Part shown: positions 34,758 through 45,070 of the stretch, piece after piece
Numbering within the stretch: position 1 is the first letter of the stretch
Layout of the letters: each line of letters begins with the position of its first letter
Source of the DNA: Betaproteobacteria bacterium
Lineage (GTDB): Bacteria; Pseudomonadota; Gammaproteobacteria; Burkholderiales; Ga0077523
Length of the DNA: 64,000 bases
Assembly (NCBI GenBank): GCA_016125475.1
Contig: WGLR01000001.1
Location: forward strand, 1-64,000
Reading direction: 5' to 3'
The notes under the pieces: generated by a model
Databases searched by the model: none
The model's input: the letters and a program-made list of their open reading frames with translations, nothing else
What the model was told of the DNA's origin: nothing
Position numbers and translations under genes: made by a program

Positions 34758-35498
34758 ATGCAGGATCATGTCGCTCTGATCACGGGAGGCGCCCGGCGCG
34801 TGGGCGCGGCCACGGCGCGCCTTCTCCACGCGGGCGGCGCACGGCTCATGGTGCACTTCCGCTCCTCGACGGACGAGGCGCGCGCGCTGCAGGCGGAACT
34901 GAACGCGCTGCGCGCCGACTCGGTGGCCATCACCCGCGCCGACCTGCTGAACATGGCGCACCTGCCCGCACTGGTCTCGGAGACCGTCGCACGGTTCGGC
35001 CGCCTCGACGTCCTCGTGAACAATGCGTCGAGCTTCTTCCCGACGCCGGTCGGCGAGATCACCGAAGCCCACTGGGACGATCTCGTGGGAACGAACCTCA
35101 AGACGCCGCTGTTCCTGTCGCAGGCCGCGGCACCGCACCTGAAGCGCACCCAGGGCTGCATCGTGAACATCGTGGACATCCACGCCGACCGGCCCATGAA
35201 GGAATACGTCGTCTACAACGCCGCGAAGGGCGGGCTCGTCGCGCTCACCCGTTCGCTCGCGCGCGAACTCGGGCCGGAAGTCCGGGTCAACGCCGTGGCT
35301 CCGGGCCCGATACTCTGGCCCGACGACGACGCGTGGTCGGACGACCTCGCCCGTCAGCGCATCATCAACACGACGCTGCTCAAGCGCACGGGCGAGCCGG
35401 CGGACGTTGCGAAGGCCGTGCGCTTCCTCGTCGAGGACGCCCCGTACGTGACGGGGCAGATCCTCGCCGTCGACGGCGGCCGCAGCGTGCATCTGTAG
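34758..35498 (+). CDS. Short-chain dehydrogenase, pteridine reductase (FolM) type
   Basis: A 246-residue SDR. The cofactor motif [10 protein letters not shown] uses Arg as in pteridine reductases (TGxxxRxG) instead of the usual TGxxxGxG, pointing to [37 protein letters not shown] (catalytic Tyr-x-x-x-Lys) and NAVAPGPIL complete the fold. Likely reduces dihydropterins. ttcA follows 89 bases later, a common proteobacterial neighbour. Confidence 0.87.
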   Translation: MQDHVALITGGARRVGAATARLLHAGGARLMVHFRSSTDEARALQAELNALRADSVAITRADLLNMAHLPALVSETVARFGRLDVLVNNASSFFPTPVGEITEAHWDDLVGTNLKTPLFLSQAAAPHLKRTQGCIVNIVDIHADRPMKEYVVYNAAKGGLVALTRSLARELGPEVRVNAVAPGPILWPDDDAWSDDLARQRIINTTLLKRTGEPADVAKAVRFLVEDAPYVTGQILAVDGGRSVHL

Positions 35499-35587
35499 CG
35501 CGCCGGCGGGTTTCCGACCCTTCAGATCCGCCTGCGGTTCGTGTAACGTCCGCTCCTCCTCCGCCCGTCACCCCCGCACAGATCCCG

Positions 35588-36487
35588 ATGGACACCCAGA
35601 CTCCCGACCCGCGCAAGGCGACCTTCGAGGCGAACAAGCTCGCGAAACGTCTGCGCCGGCTGACCGGCGAGGCCATCGCGGACTACCGCATGATCGAGCC
35701 CGGCGACCGGGTCATGGTCTGTGTGTCGGGCGGCAAGGACAGCTACGGTCTGCTCGACGTGCTGCTTTCACTGCGGGAGCGTGCGCCCGTGAGCTTCGAG
35801 GTGGTGGCGATGCACCTGGACCAGGCACACCCCGGCTATCCCGCGGACGTGCTGCCGGCGTATCTGGAGTCGCGCGGGATCCCCTTCCACGTCGAGCGGC
35901 AGGACACCTACTCGATCGTGAAACGCGTGATCCCCGACGGACAGACCATGTGCTCGCTCTGTTCCCGGCTGCGACGCGGGGTGATCTATCGCGTCGCGAC
36001 CGAGCTCGGCGCGACCAAGATCGCACTGGGCCACCACCGGGAGGACATGATCGAGACGCTGCTGCTCAACATGTTCCACGGCGGCAAGCTGAAGTCCATG
36101 CCGCCCAAGCTCGTCTCGGACGACGGCCGCCACGTCGTGATCCGCCCGCTGGCCTACTGTGCGGAAAAGGATCTCGACGCGTACGCCCGGACCCGCGCCT
36201 TCCCGATCATTCCGTGCGACCTCTGCGGCTCGCAGGAGAACCTGCAGCGCAAGCAGATCAAGCAGATGCTCGCGGAGTGGGACCGGCGTTTCCCCGGACG
36301 CGTCGAGACCATGTGCCGCAGCCTGCGCAACGTCGTCCCGTCCCACCTGGCCGACCCGTCGCTGTTCGATTTCGCCGGAATCGCCCCGACCGGGGAACCC
36401 GATCCGGACGGCGACACCGCCTTCGACCCACCAGAATTCCCTCCCGTCAGCGCGGCGTTTCCGCTTCGCGTGGTCGCCGGCAAGTAG
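35588..36487 (+). CDS. ttcA: tRNA 2-thiocytidine biosynthesis protein TtcA
   Basis: A 299-residue enzyme that thiolates C32 of tRNAs using ATP and an Fe-S cluster. PP-loop [12 protein letters not shown] (46-57), the pair of cysteines in [12 protein letters not shown] and the third in [12 protein letters not shown] are the cluster ligands. [16 protein letters not shown] is a family block. The start at 35588 is taken because the first residues of the longer frame are translated from the folM end; ATTTC..GATGG carries only a weak ribosome-binding site. Confidence 0.95.
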   Translation: MDTQTPDPRKATFEANKLAKRLRRLTGEAIADYRMIEPGDRVMVCVSGGKDSYGLLDVLLSLRERAPVSFEVVAMHLDQAHPGYPADVLPAYLESRGIPFHVERQDTYSIVKRVIPDGQTMCSLCSRLRRGVIYRVATELGATKIALGHHREDMIETLLLNMFHGGKLKSMPPKLVSDDGRHVVIRPLAYCAEKDLDAYARTRAFPIIPCDLCGSQENLQRKQIKQMLAEWDRRFPGRVETMCRSLRNVVPSHLADPSLFDFAGIAPTGEPDPDGDTAFDPPEFPPVSAAFPLRVVAGK

Positions 36488-36536
36488 GCCGGACGACGCC
36501 CGCGCGGCACACCGCGGCGGCACTGACGCATTCTTC

Positions 36537-36557
36537 TTGTCAAACTAATTTTGATAA
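36537..36557. promoter_or_regulatory. Operator-like imperfect palindrome ahead of the HTH-aminotransferase gene
   Basis: TTGTCAAA (left) and TTTTGATAA (right) form an inverted repeat around a short AT-rich centre in an otherwise GC-rich stretch. It lies 40 bases before the HTH start codon. TTGTCA and TTGATA are each passable -35 hexamers, but no clear -10 was found. A site for the HTH domain encoded just downstream is a natural guess. Confidence 0.5.
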
Positions 36558-36596
36558 GGCAATCTCGCGCCTCAATTACACGAGAGACTATCCGAC

Positions 36597-38102
36597 ATGA
36601 ACTGCGCTGAGCGCCTCGTCAGTCTGTTCGGCAGTCAGGCCGAGGTAGCCCGCCGCCTCAAGCTGGACCGGGCGGTCGTGAACAACTGGGTGAAGTCCGG
36701 CTACGTGCCGGCTCGCTGGGCCATGGAAGTCGAAGCCGTCACGGAGGGCCAGATCGAAGCGGTCGAGGTCCTCAATGAAGCCAATCTCCGCCGGCCGGTA
36801 CGGGTCAAGTCCCGCGGCGAGGACGAAATCTTTCACGGAATCTCTATCGCTGGGAGCGAAAACATGAATCCTTACGCGCCGTCCAAACGCATCCGCTCGT
36901 TCCACCCGCCACAGCGGACGCTGATGGGGCCCGGACCGACCGAAATCCACCCGCGCGTGCTAACGACGATGAGCCAGCCCGCGATCGGCTATCTGGATCC
37001 GGTCTTCGTCGAGATGATGGAAGAGCTGAAGGGTCTCCTGCGCTACGTCTACCAGACGAAGAACCCGCTCACCTTCCCGGTCTCGGGTCCGGGTTCCGTG
37101 GGCATGGAGTACTGCTTCGTGAACATGGTCGCGCCCGGCGACAAGGTCATCGTGTGCATCAACGGCGTGTTCGGCGGCCGGATGCTCGAGAACGTGGTGC
37201 GCTGTGGCGGCGTGCCCGTCGTGCTGGAACACGAGTGGGGGACTCCCGTCGATCCGTCCCGTGTCGAGGACGCGCTGAAGGCCAACCCGGACACGAAGAT
37301 CGTCGCGTTCGTGCACGCGGAAACGTCCACGGGCTGCCTGTCGGACGCGAAGTCCATCATCGAGGTCGCTCACCGGCACGGCGCGCTCACGATCATGGAT
37401 GCCGTGACCTCCCTCGGGGGCGTGCCCGTGCTCGTCGACGAATGGGGCGTGGACGCCGTCTACTCCGCGAGCCAGAAGTGCCTGTCCTGCACACCGGGCC
37501 TCTCGCCCGTCTCGTTCAACGAAGCCGTGGTCGACCACGTGAAGGCGCGCAAGGACAAGATCCACAGCTGGTTCATGGACATGAACCTGCTGCACAGCTA
37601 CTGGGGCGCCGGCACGCGCACGTATCACCACACGGCCCCGACCAACTCCCTGTTCGCACTGCACGAGGCGCTGCTGCTCATCCGCGAGGAGACGCTCGAG
37701 GACTGCTGGGCGCGCCACCACCGTCACCACGTGGCGCTCAAGACCGGCCTGGAGGCCATGGGCCTCTCGTTCCTCGTGGAGGAGCAGTACCAGATTCCCC
37801 AGATGAACGCCGTCCGCGTGCCGGAAGGCGTGGACGAGGCCGAAGTGCGCCGCCGCCTGCTGAACGAGTTCAACCTCGAGATCGGCGCGGGTCTCGGGCC
37901 GCTCGCGGGCAAGATCTGGCGCTTCGGCACGATGGGCTACTCGTGCCGGCCCGAGAACGTGATGCTCTCCCTCTCGGCCGTCGGGTCGGTGCTCGCGGAC
38001 ATGGGCCTGCCCGTGCACGTCGGGGACGCCGAAGCGGCAGCCCACGACGCGTACGCAAGCATGCACAAGGCCGCTGCCCAGCAGAAGAAACGCGCCGCGT
38101 GA
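36597..38102 (+). CDS. YdaS-like helix-turn-helix in frame with an alanine/serine–glyoxylate-type aminotransferase
   Basis: One uninterrupted 501-residue frame. Residues 1-65 are a Cro/YdaS-type HTH (LVSLFGSQAEVARRLKLD, then VNNWVKSGYVPARWAMEVE). From Met90 (36864) starts a complete class V aminotransferase: MGPGPTEIHPRV, the Asp268 in IMDAVTS and PLP Lys294 in SASQKCLSCTPGLSP. It resembles alanine–glyoxylate or serine–glyoxylate transaminases. GGGAG lies before the internal ATG and GAGAG before the first ATG, so the gene could make a fusion, the enzyme alone, or both. The HTH part may also be an ancient separate gene that has lost its stop codon. Confidence 0.8.
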   Translation: MNCAERLVSLFGSQAEVARRLKLDRAVVNNWVKSGYVPARWAMEVEAVTEGQIEAVEVLNEANLRRPVRVKSRGEDEIFHGISIAGSENMNPYAPSKRIRSFHPPQRTLMGPGPTEIHPRVLTTMSQPAIGYLDPVFVEMMEELKGLLRYVYQTKNPLTFPVSGPGSVGMEYCFVNMVAPGDKVIVCINGVFGGRMLENVVRCGGVPVVLEHEWGTPVDPSRVEDALKANPDTKIVAFVHAETSTGCLSDAKSIIEVAHRHGALTIMDAVTSLGGVPVLVDEWGVDAVYSASQKCLSCTPGLSPVSFNEAVVDHVKARKDKIHSWFMDMNLLHSYWGAGTRTYHHTAPTNSLFALHEALLLIREETLEDCWARHHRHHVALKTGLEAMGLSFLVEEQYQIPQMNAVRVPEGVDEAEVRRRLLNEFNLEIGAGLGPLAGKIWRFGTMGYSCRPENVMLSLSAVGSVLADMGLPVHVGDAEAAAHDAYASMHKAAAQQKKRAA

Positions 38103-38169
38103 CGAGGTCCCGCCGGGCTTGAACCGGACGCCCGCGCCCGCGCGGGCGTCCAGCCACGCAGGATTCGCG

Positions 38170-38778
38170 ATGCACGATCCCTCCCTTCCGGCGCTCACGC
38201 TGCTCTTCACGGGGCACATGGTGGACACCCCGGGACGCGCGTCTCCCCGGTTCCCGCGCTCCCCTGCCGCGGAGACGACGGCACGCCGCATGATCGCGGA
38301 TGCCGTGGCGCGAGAGACCGCGAGCCTGCGCGGCGACGCCATCGGACTTGCCGCCGCCGCTTCCGGCGGCGACATCCTCTTTCACGAAGTCTGTCGCGAA
38401 CGCGACGTCGCGACGCGCATCCTGCTGCCGCTGCCCGTCGCGGAGTTTCGCGAGGCATCGGTCGCCCCCGGCGGCCCGGACTGGAGCGGCCGGTTCGACC
38501 GTCTGTGCCGAGACACCCCTCCGGAGATCCTGCCGGCGGACCAGGCCGACGCACTCGCCGGCACCGCATCGCGCGACATGTCCATCTGGCAGCTCGGCAA
38601 CCTCTGGCTGCTCGAGTCGGCGCTCGCGCTAGGCGCGCGCCGCCTCACCCTGATCGCGCTCTGGGATGGCGCGGAAGGAGACGGCCCGGGCGGAACGGCC
38701 GATCTCGTCGAACGTGCCGAGGCCCGCGGCTGCCGGTGCGTGATCCTGCCCGCGGAACGCCTGCTGTCCGTACGCTGA
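38170..38778 (+). CDS. SLOG-like Rossmann domain protein
   Basis: A 202-residue protein. LLFTGHMVDTPGR, GLAAAASGGDILFHEVCRERDVATRILLPLPVAEF and WSGRFDRL match the nucleotide-binding SLOG-like domains I know from larger signalling proteins with cyclases, TIR or TPR parts, where the block GADILF is typical. Here the domain stands alone. ATG at 38170 follows AGGA; the 17-codon longer form lacks a site. A ligand (nucleotide derivative) is assumed from the superfamily only. It is followed by a convergent GGDEF-EAL gene. Confidence 0.65.
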   Translation: MHDPSLPALTLLFTGHMVDTPGRASPRFPRSPAAETTARRMIADAVARETASLRGDAIGLAAAASGGDILFHEVCRERDVATRILLPLPVAEFREASVAPGGPDWSGRFDRLCRDTPPEILPADQADALAGTASRDMSIWQLGNLWLLESALALGARRLTLIALWDGAEGDGPGGTADLVERAEARGCRCVILPAERLLSVR

Positions 38779-38803
38779 GCGCACGTTCGTACGACGTGTC
38801 GGG

Positions 38804-40570
38804 TCAGTGCGCGACACTGCCTCCGAGCGGGGACGAGAATCCGCCTGCCGGCAAGCCATAGGTGGCCGCGACGTCGTCGACGCTCATCGCGTGACCGGTG
38901 TAGTGACCCTGTATGCACTCGATCCCGAGCGACTGCAGCGTGCGCAGCTGCTCGCGGGTCTCGACACCTTCGGCCACCGTCTCGATCCCGAGCTCGCGCG
39001 CGAGGTTCACGACCGAACGCATGATCGCGAGATCCGCCGCCGCGAGGGCCAGCCCCGTGATGAAGGTCCTGTCCAGCTTGAGCACGTCGATCGGGAATCG
39101 CCGCAGGTAGAGGTACGACGCGTAGCCCGTGCCGAAGTCGTCCACCGCGATGCGGAAGCCGTTGTTCTTGAGGCGCGTGAATTCACGCTGCACATTGGCC
39201 GTGTGATTGAAGAGGTGCGTTTCCGTCAGCTCCATCACGATGCGGTCCGCGTCCACGTGGTGCTCGCGCGACAGCGCGTTCAGCATCGGGCTGATCTGGC
39301 CGCCCGAGAGCTGGGTCGCCGAGAGATTGATGTGCATGATGAGCGGCCGGTCGTACCCGGCCTGCCAGGTGGCCAGTTGCGAGATCGCCTCGCGGCAGAC
39401 CCATTCACCCACGGTGTTCATGAGGCCGAGGCGCTCGAGAGCCGGCACGAACAAGGCGGGCGAAATCCAGCCCTGGGCGCGCGACTTCCAGCGCAGCAGG
39501 GCCTCGAACCCGAGCAGGTGGCCGGTCGGCGCGCTCACGATCGGCTGGTAGTGCAGCCGGAAGTCCTTCCGCTCGGCCGCTTCGCAGAGCTCCGCGTCGA
39601 CGCGCATGGCCTGGACCATTTCGTAGTCCATGTGTTCGGTGAACACGCGGAACTGGTTCTTGCCCTGCGTCTTGGCCTCGTAGAGCGCATAGTCGGCCGC
39701 CTTGTACAGCCACTCCGCGGAACGACGCCCCTCGCCGCCGGTGACCATCGCGAGGCCGATGCTGAGGCTGGGCTGCATGGCGACGCCGCGCAGATTGACC
39801 GGAAGCGTCCCGGCCCCGAGCAGCTTCTTCGCGACGCGCGAGGCGGCGTCGGCGAAGCGCATACCTTCGAGCAGCACGGCGAATTCGTCACCGCCCATGC
39901 GGGCGACCGTGTCACTGTCGCGCATGGCATCGCGGAACCGGTGGGAAAGCTCGACGAGGAACTGGTCGCCCGCGTCGTGCCCGCAAAGGTCGTTGACACG
40001 CTTGAAGTCGTCGACGTCGATCAGCAGCAGGCCGCACGTCTCGTTCGACCGGTTCGCACGGTCGAGGGCGTGCGTCATCCGGTCGAACAGCAGCCGGCGC
40101 GTGGGCAGGCCCGTCAGCGCGTCCATGATCTCGCGCTGGGTGCGCTCCCCGCGCGCGGCCGCGTAGACGATGCCGTGCGCGAGCCTCTCGGTCGTGAGGG
40201 ACGACTTGGCCAGGAAATCCTGCAGACCGATACCGGCCGCCGCACAGAAGAGTTCGTCGTTGTGGAGTTCGGAAAGCCCTATGACGGGCGTGTCCCGCGC
40301 GAGCTTGATCGCATGCCGAAGGTCGGCGAGGTCGTTCGTTCCGGAGCCGCGATGCGCATAGAGGATCGCGTCGAACCCGCCTTCGGTCTGCATCAGTTCA
40401 CGGTCGAACACGGCGGGTGTGGTCAAGGTCATCTCGAAGCGCCGACACTCCGAGTCGGCGAGCATCGCGGCGATGAGCTCGCCGTCTGCCGGCGAATCGT
40501 CGACGCAGAGCACCCGCAGGGGGCTGGACCGTTCGCTGTTCGATTCCTTCGAAGACATTGCAGACCTCAT
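38804..40570 (-). CDS. REC-like, GGDEF and EAL domain protein (cyclic di-GMP turnover)
   Basis: A 588-residue cytosolic protein. The N-terminal receiver-like domain has the acidic cluster CVDDSPADGE but AILYAHRG stands where the phospho-acceptor Asp would be, so it is probably a pseudo-receiver. GGDEF (about 155-315) has an intact MGGDEFAVLLEG and DALTGLPTRRLLFDR. EAL (about 330-580) shows FEALLRWKS, ELTETHLF, VDDFGTGYASYLYLRRFPIDVLKLD and ETVAEGVET, the metal and catalytic set. Either activity could dominate. GGGGGTG lies just before the ATG at 40570. Divergent from the broken PAS-GGDEF gene. Confidence 0.9.
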   Translation of the reverse strand: MRSAMSSKESNSERSSPLRVLCVDDSPADGELIAAMLADSECRRFEMTLTTPAVFDRELMQTEGGFDAILYAHRGSGTNDLADLRHAIKLARDTPVIGLSELHNDELFCAAAGIGLQDFLAKSSLTTERLAHGIVYAAARGERTQREIMDALTGLPTRRLLFDRMTHALDRANRSNETCGLLLIDVDDFKRVNDLCGHDAGDQFLVELSHRFRDAMRDSDTVARMGGDEFAVLLEGMRFADAASRVAKKLLGAGTLPVNLRGVAMQPSLSIGLAMVTGGEGRRSAEWLYKAADYALYEAKTQGKNQFRVFTEHMDYEMVQAMRVDAELCEAAERKDFRLHYQPIVSAPTGHLLGFEALLRWKSRAQGWISPALFVPALERLGLMNTVGEWVCREAISQLATWQAGYDRPLIMHINLSATQLSGGQISPMLNALSREHHVDADRIVMELTETHLFNHTANVQREFTRLKNNGFRIAVDDFGTGYASYLYLRRFPIDVLKLDRTFITGLALAAADLAIMRSVVNLARELGIETVAEGVETREQLRTLQSLGIECIQGHYTGHAMSVDDVAATYGLPAGGFSSPLGGSVAH

Positions 40571-40799
40571 GACACCCCCACGTATCACCCGCCACGCCGG
40601 ATACGACCGAGCCCTCGCAGGCCTCGCGTCGTCGTGCGGCGCGGTCTCCCGGGTGCGCCGCACGAGATGGCGTGATCACTCCTCATCCTTCTTCGGCCGT
40701 CGTCCGAGCGACTTTAGCTCCTGCACACCATTGCACGAATGCATTTGCCCGGACGCACGCGTACATCGGGCTCGTGCACGGTACTGAGCGGGAGCAACG

Positions 40800-41765
40800 A
40801 TGATGCCGACGGACGGAGAAGCACCGTTCCTGCCGGTGAGCCAGCCCTTCTTCTACGGGAGCCCGGTTCCCTCGGCATGCATGAGCGCGAGCGGCATCGT
40901 CCTGGCGGCGAACTGCACGGCACTTCAGTATCTCGGCGTGATTCCGGCCGGGGTGCCCGGGATGCCGCTCACGCGGTTCGTGCGCCAGGAGTCCGCGCGG
41001 GACATCCGTCGGCATCTCCTGCGGGTGTCGGACGACGTCTCCGAGATCGAGACCGTGTTCCTGCGGTCCGACGGCGAGCCCCTGCTTACCCTGATCCAGA
41101 GCACGCGCCTGCAGATCGACACCGACGGCCCCCCGCACGTCCCGTCGGCGCTCCTCCACCTGCGTCGCGATCGCGAGCTGACCGAATCGCTGCGCGCCCG
41201 GCACGAGCGCCTGGACTTCCTGGCCCATCACCATCCCCTCACGGGGCTGCCCAGCCGGACGCTGATGCTCGACCGGCTCGAGCATCAGCGTCCGAAGCAT
41301 GCGTACGGGCTGGTACGGCGCACTCGTGTTCATGGACGTGAACGGCTTCAAGCAGGTCAACGTCCGGTTCGGACACACGGCCGGCGACGCGGTTCTCGTC
41401 GAGGTGGCCAAGCGACTCCGGGTGGCCGTGCGGGAGCGCGACACGGTGGCCCACATCGCCGGTGACGAATTCGTGCTGATCCTCGAGGAGGTCACGTGTC
41501 GTGCGGACGCGGAAGGCCTCCTCGCCAAGCTCCGCGCCCCTTCGATTCACCGGTCGGGGGCGTCATGCCACACCCGCTGTGGGTGTCGGTCTCGCTGGGT
41601 GCCGTGCTCTTCGACGGACACACCGGAAAGGCCGAGGACCTGCTGCGCGTCGCGGACGCGGAGATGTACGCGGCAAAGAAGGCGGAACGCCGCGACGGGT
41701 CGCGCTGGTCCCTGCGGTCGCCCGAGCGGGCGGTGCAGCATCCTGCAGGCCGGCGTGAGCCCTGA
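40800..41765 (+). pseudogene. PAS-GGDEF diguanylate cyclase, broken by two frameshifts
   Basis: The frame from 40800 encodes a PAS-like sensor and the start of GGDEF (LTGLPSRTLMLDRLEH). At about 41,300 the coding sequence moves to another frame: ALVFMDVNGFKQVNVRFGHTAGDAVLVEVAKRL to AHIAGDEFVLILEEV. Around 41,530 it shifts again to VSVSLGAVLFDG and AEDLLRVADAEMYAAKKAE. The three pieces join into one standard GGDEF domain. The active-site motif is AGDEF instead of GGDEF, so even the intact ancestor may have been inactive or a c-di-GMP receptor. Two sequencing errors are an alternative, though coverage of two indels in one gene is less likely. Confidence 0.82.
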
Positions 41766-41791
41766 TTCCGTCGGCCCCCGACACGTGCCGG

Positions 41792-44700
41792 TCAGCCCTC
41801 CACATCCACCCCTCCCGGCATCGCGGGCAGCGTGAACACGATCGCGGCACCGCCGTCCGGGCTGTCCTTGCACGAGATCTCGCCACCGTGGCGTTCGACG
41901 ATCCGGCGCGCGATCGCGAGTCCGATCCCCACGCCCTCGAGCGGCGCACGGGGGTTGAGCTTCCTGAAGATCTGGAAGATGGATTCCCGATCCTCTGGCC
42001 GCAAGCCGATGCCGTTGTCGCTGACGGAAACTCGCCACATGCCCTCGATGCGCTCGGCGTCGACGCGCACGACGGGCGGGCGCGGCCCCCGGAACTTCAC
42101 CGCGTTGTCCACGAGTTCGCGCAGAAGCCGCGTGATCTGACGATCGTCACCGTAGACGGCCGGCAGCTTTCCGACCTCGATCGTCGCGGCCGCGGTGGCG
42201 ATCTTCTCCGCGAGCCGCTTGCGCACCTCCTCGACGACGGCGGACAGCGCCACTTCCCGGAACGGCGCACCCTGGGTGATCACGCGCGAGAACTGCAGCG
42301 TGGCCTCGAGCATGGTGCGCAGGCGTCGTCCACCCTCGCGTATCTGCTCGAGGTAGGACCTGCCCTTCTCGTCCACGAGATCCTGATACTGCCGCTCGAA
42401 CAGCTCGCTGAACCCGATCATCATGCGGGCGGGTTCCTGCAGGTCGTGGGAGACCGCGTAAGCGAAGCTCTGGAGGTTCTCGTTGCGCTGCTCGACTTCC
42501 TGCGACGCCTGCTTCAGCGCGTGGATGTCGACGAAGGTCACGATGATCCCGGTCACGTCGTGCTTCTCGTTGCGATAGGGGTGCAGGCGCATGAGAAACC
42601 AGCTGCCGTCGCGGTGGCGCACCTCGTGTTCGCGACCCTCGCCGGTGGCGAGCACGCGCTTCAGTTCGTCCTGGAACTCGTCGCATTCGATGTTCCGGTT
42701 CAGGTGGCTGATCGGCCGGCCGATGTCCTGGCTCAGCAGCGTGAACTGTCGGGCTGCCGACGGCGTGAACTTCCGGATGCGCATGTGCTCGTCGAGGAAG
42801 ATCGTGCCGATCTCCGTGCTCGCGAGGAGGTTGTCCATGTCGTCCGTGAGCCGGGTGAGTTCCTCGATCTTTTCCTCGTACTCGCGATTGACCGTGTAGA
42901 GTTCCTCGTTCACCGAGTGCAGTTCCTCGTTGGTGCTCTGCAGTTCCTCGTTGGCCGCCATCAGCTCTTCGTTGGTCGCCTGCAGCTCCTCGTTGGCGGT
43001 CTCGAGTTCCTCGACGGTCGCCTGCAGGTGTTCCTTCGTGTAGCGCAGTTCCTGCTCGAGTTCGGAGAGGTGTTCGCTCGTCGCGGTGGCCGCATCGAAC
43101 GGCACGTCCCCGCCTTCTCCGGGACCGCCTTCGACCACCGAAAGCCGGGGCTCGCCGGCCGCACGCACTTCCTCGAACGAGACGAGGAAGAACTCGGCGT
43201 TCCTGCCGTTCACGAGAGGTCTCGCGGCGATGCGCACGATCCTGTCCTGACCGGGATCCGAGACCCGGATGCCGCCGTACGAGACCGGCCTGGATTCCTT
43301 GAGCGCCCGCTGCAGCGCCGTGATCACGACCATGCGCAGGTCGGGGTGCACGAGATTGGAGACCTCGAGGGACGTGCGGCCCGTCGGGGGCTTGAGGAAT
43401 GCGGTGGCTTCGCCGATCGTATGGGCGAGCATGCCCGCACGATTCACGAGGAGACTCGGCGGCACGTACTCGTCCAGCAGGCTGTCGTAGGCGCGGATCA
43501 GGTTCATGTCCCGCCCGCCTACGGTCGAGCGCAGGATCGGAGATTCGGCCGGTTCCAGTCGGCCCGGAAGCCCGAGCACGAGATCGGTTTCGCGAATCGC
43601 GGCGGCGAGACGGATGTCACGCCGCTTCGAGTACATCTTCCAGCGGCGATCGACGATCTCGAATTCCTCCGCGAGATCTCCGAGCGTTTCGCTCGGCCCC
43701 AGGAACAGGAAGCCGCCGACCTTCAGCCCGAAGTGGAACACCGAGAGCGCGCGCCGCTGCGCGGCGCTGCGGAAGTAGATCAGGAGATTCCGGCAGCAGA
43801 CGAGATCCAGCCGCGTGAGCGGCGGGTCCTTCAGCACGTTCTGGTTCGCGAAGACGACCATGCGGCGCAGTTCGCTCGAGACCTGATACGACCCGTCGTC
43901 GCGCAGCGTGAAGTAGCGTCCGCGGCGTTCCTCGGACACGTGGGCCAGCGCGGCCGCGGGGTATACGCCCGCCCCCGCGAAGTCGATGGACTCGCGGTGC
44001 ACGTCGGTCGCGAAGATCCGGAGGTTGGCGGGCTTGCGCTCCTCGGTCGCCCATTCGTGGAGCAGGATCGCGAGCGTGTAGGCTTCCTCGCCCGTCGCGG
44101 TGCCCGGCACCCAGCAGCGCAGTTCCTTCTGCGTGCTCAGCCGGTCGGCGAGCTGCGGGATCACGTTCTCGCGAAGCGCGATCCAGGCTTCCGGATCGCG
44201 AAAGAACTCGGTCACGCCGATCAGCAGATCGCGGTAGAGCTCCCGTACCTCCGCGCCGCCGACACGGAGCAGCTGCACGTATTCGTCGATCGTCTCGCAG
44301 TTCACGAGCGCCATGCGACGCTCGATCCGGCGGTTGATCGTGCCGGGCTTGTAGAAGCTGAAGTCGAGCCCGAGCTTGTCGTCGAGCAGCGAGAAGACCG
44401 GTGCGAAGACGTCCTGCTCGACGTCGAGGCGCTTCGCGCGGAACTCGGCACGCTGCTCGTCCGAGTTCGCCACGAAACTGAGCAGGGTCTTCGGCATCTC
44501 CTCGGGCGCAAGCACGGCATCGACGATACCCGTCGTGATCGCACTGTTCGGCATGCCGTCGAAGCGCGCGGTATCCGGTGTCTGGCACAGCACGAGGCCC
44601 GCGGCTTCGTGGATCGCGCGGACGCCGCGCGATCCGTCGCTGCCGGTGCCGGACATGATGATTCCGATCGCACGCTCCCCGTACTCGTTCGCGAGAGACC

Positions 44701-45070
44701 GCATGAAGATGTCGATCGGCAGGCTCAGGCCTTCGGACACATCGCGCTCGCGCAGCAGGAGCTTGCCGTTCGAGACGATCATCTCCTGCCGCGGCGGAAT
44801 CAGGTAGACCGAGTCGGCCTCGAGCGCGACGTTGTTCTCGACCTGGTGGACGGCCATCTTCGTGTGGCGCTCGAGCAGTTCGTCCATGAGACTGCGGAAG
44901 TCCGGTGCAAGGTGCTGCACGACCACGAAGCTCATGCCGGAGTCCACCGGCATGTAGGAGAAGAATCGCTGCAACGCTTCGAGGCCTCCGGCCGAAGCGC
45001 CGATCGCAACCACGTAGGACGGAGCGCCCTTGCCACCCGCCCCGGACGCAACGTCCAAGGTTGCTTCCAT
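41792..45070 (-). CDS. CheB-CheR-PAS-histidine kinase hybrid
   Basis: A 1,092-residue multidomain protein. CheB methylesterase (about 15-200: [38 protein letters not shown], the Ser-His-Asp set), CheR N and catalytic domain (220-480: [40 protein letters not shown]), a coiled coil of NEEL heptads, a PAS region ([15 protein letters not shown]), then HisKA with [16 protein letters not shown] and HATPase_c ([15 protein letters not shown]). No receiver. Such proteins occur outside classical chemotaxis. The ATG at 45070 has GAGAGG upstream. Divergent from another kinase gene. Confidence 0.92.
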   Translation of the reverse strand: MEATLDVASGAGGKGAPSYVVAIGASAGGLEALQRFFSYMPVDSGMSFVVVQHLAPDFRSLMDELLERHTKMAVHQVENNVALEADSVYLIPPRQEMIVSNGKLLLRERDVSEGLSLPIDIFMRSLANEYGERAIGIIMSGTGSDGSRGVRAIHEAAGLVLCQTPDTARFDGMPNSAITTGIVDAVLAPEEMPKTLLSFVANSDEQRAEFRAKRLDVEQDVFAPVFSLLDDKLGLDFSFYKPGTINRRIERRMALVNCETIDEYVQLLRVGGAEVRELYRDLLIGVTEFFRDPEAWIALRENVIPQLADRLSTQKELRCWVPGTATGEEAYTLAILLHEWATEERKPANLRIFATDVHRESIDFAGAGVYPAAALAHVSEERRGRYFTLRDDGSYQVSSELRRMVVFANQNVLKDPPLTRLDLVCCRNLLIYFRSAAQRRALSVFHFGLKVGGFLFLGPSETLGDLAEEFEIVDRRWKMYSKRRDIRLAAAIRETDLVLGLPGRLEPAESPILRSTVGGRDMNLIRAYDSLLDEYVPPSLLVNRAGMLAHTIGEATAFLKPPTGRTSLEVSNLVHPDLRMVVITALQRALKESRPVSYGGIRVSDPGQDRIVRIAARPLVNGRNAEFFLVSFEEVRAAGEPRLSVVEGGPGEGGDVPFDAATATSEHLSELEQELRYTKEHLQATVEELETANEELQATNEELMAANEELQSTNEELHSVNEELYTVNREYEEKIEELTRLTDDMDNLLASTEIGTIFLDEHMRIRKFTPSAARQFTLLSQDIGRPISHLNRNIECDEFQDELKRVLATGEGREHEVRHRDGSWFLMRLHPYRNEKHDVTGIIVTFVDIHALKQASQEVEQRNENLQSFAYAVSHDLQEPARMMIGFSELFERQYQDLVDEKGRSYLEQIREGGRRLRTMLEATLQFSRVITQGAPFREVALSAVVEEVRKRLAEKIATAAATIEVGKLPAVYGDDRQITRLLRELVDNAVKFRGPRPPVVRVDAERIEGMWRVSVSDNGIGLRPEDRESIFQIFRKLNPRAPLEGVGIGLAIARRIVERHGGEISCKDSPDGGAAIVFTLPAMPGGVDVEG
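42900..43008 (-). repeat. Tandem 21-base imperfect repeats encoding NEEL heptads
   Basis: Five or so 21-base units of the type CAG-TTCCTCGTTGG on the plus strand encode seven-residue repeats with the core NEEL, read on the minus strand. They make the coiled-coil linker between the CheR and PAS parts of the hybrid kinase and are a place where length change by slippage could occur. Confidence 0.75.
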
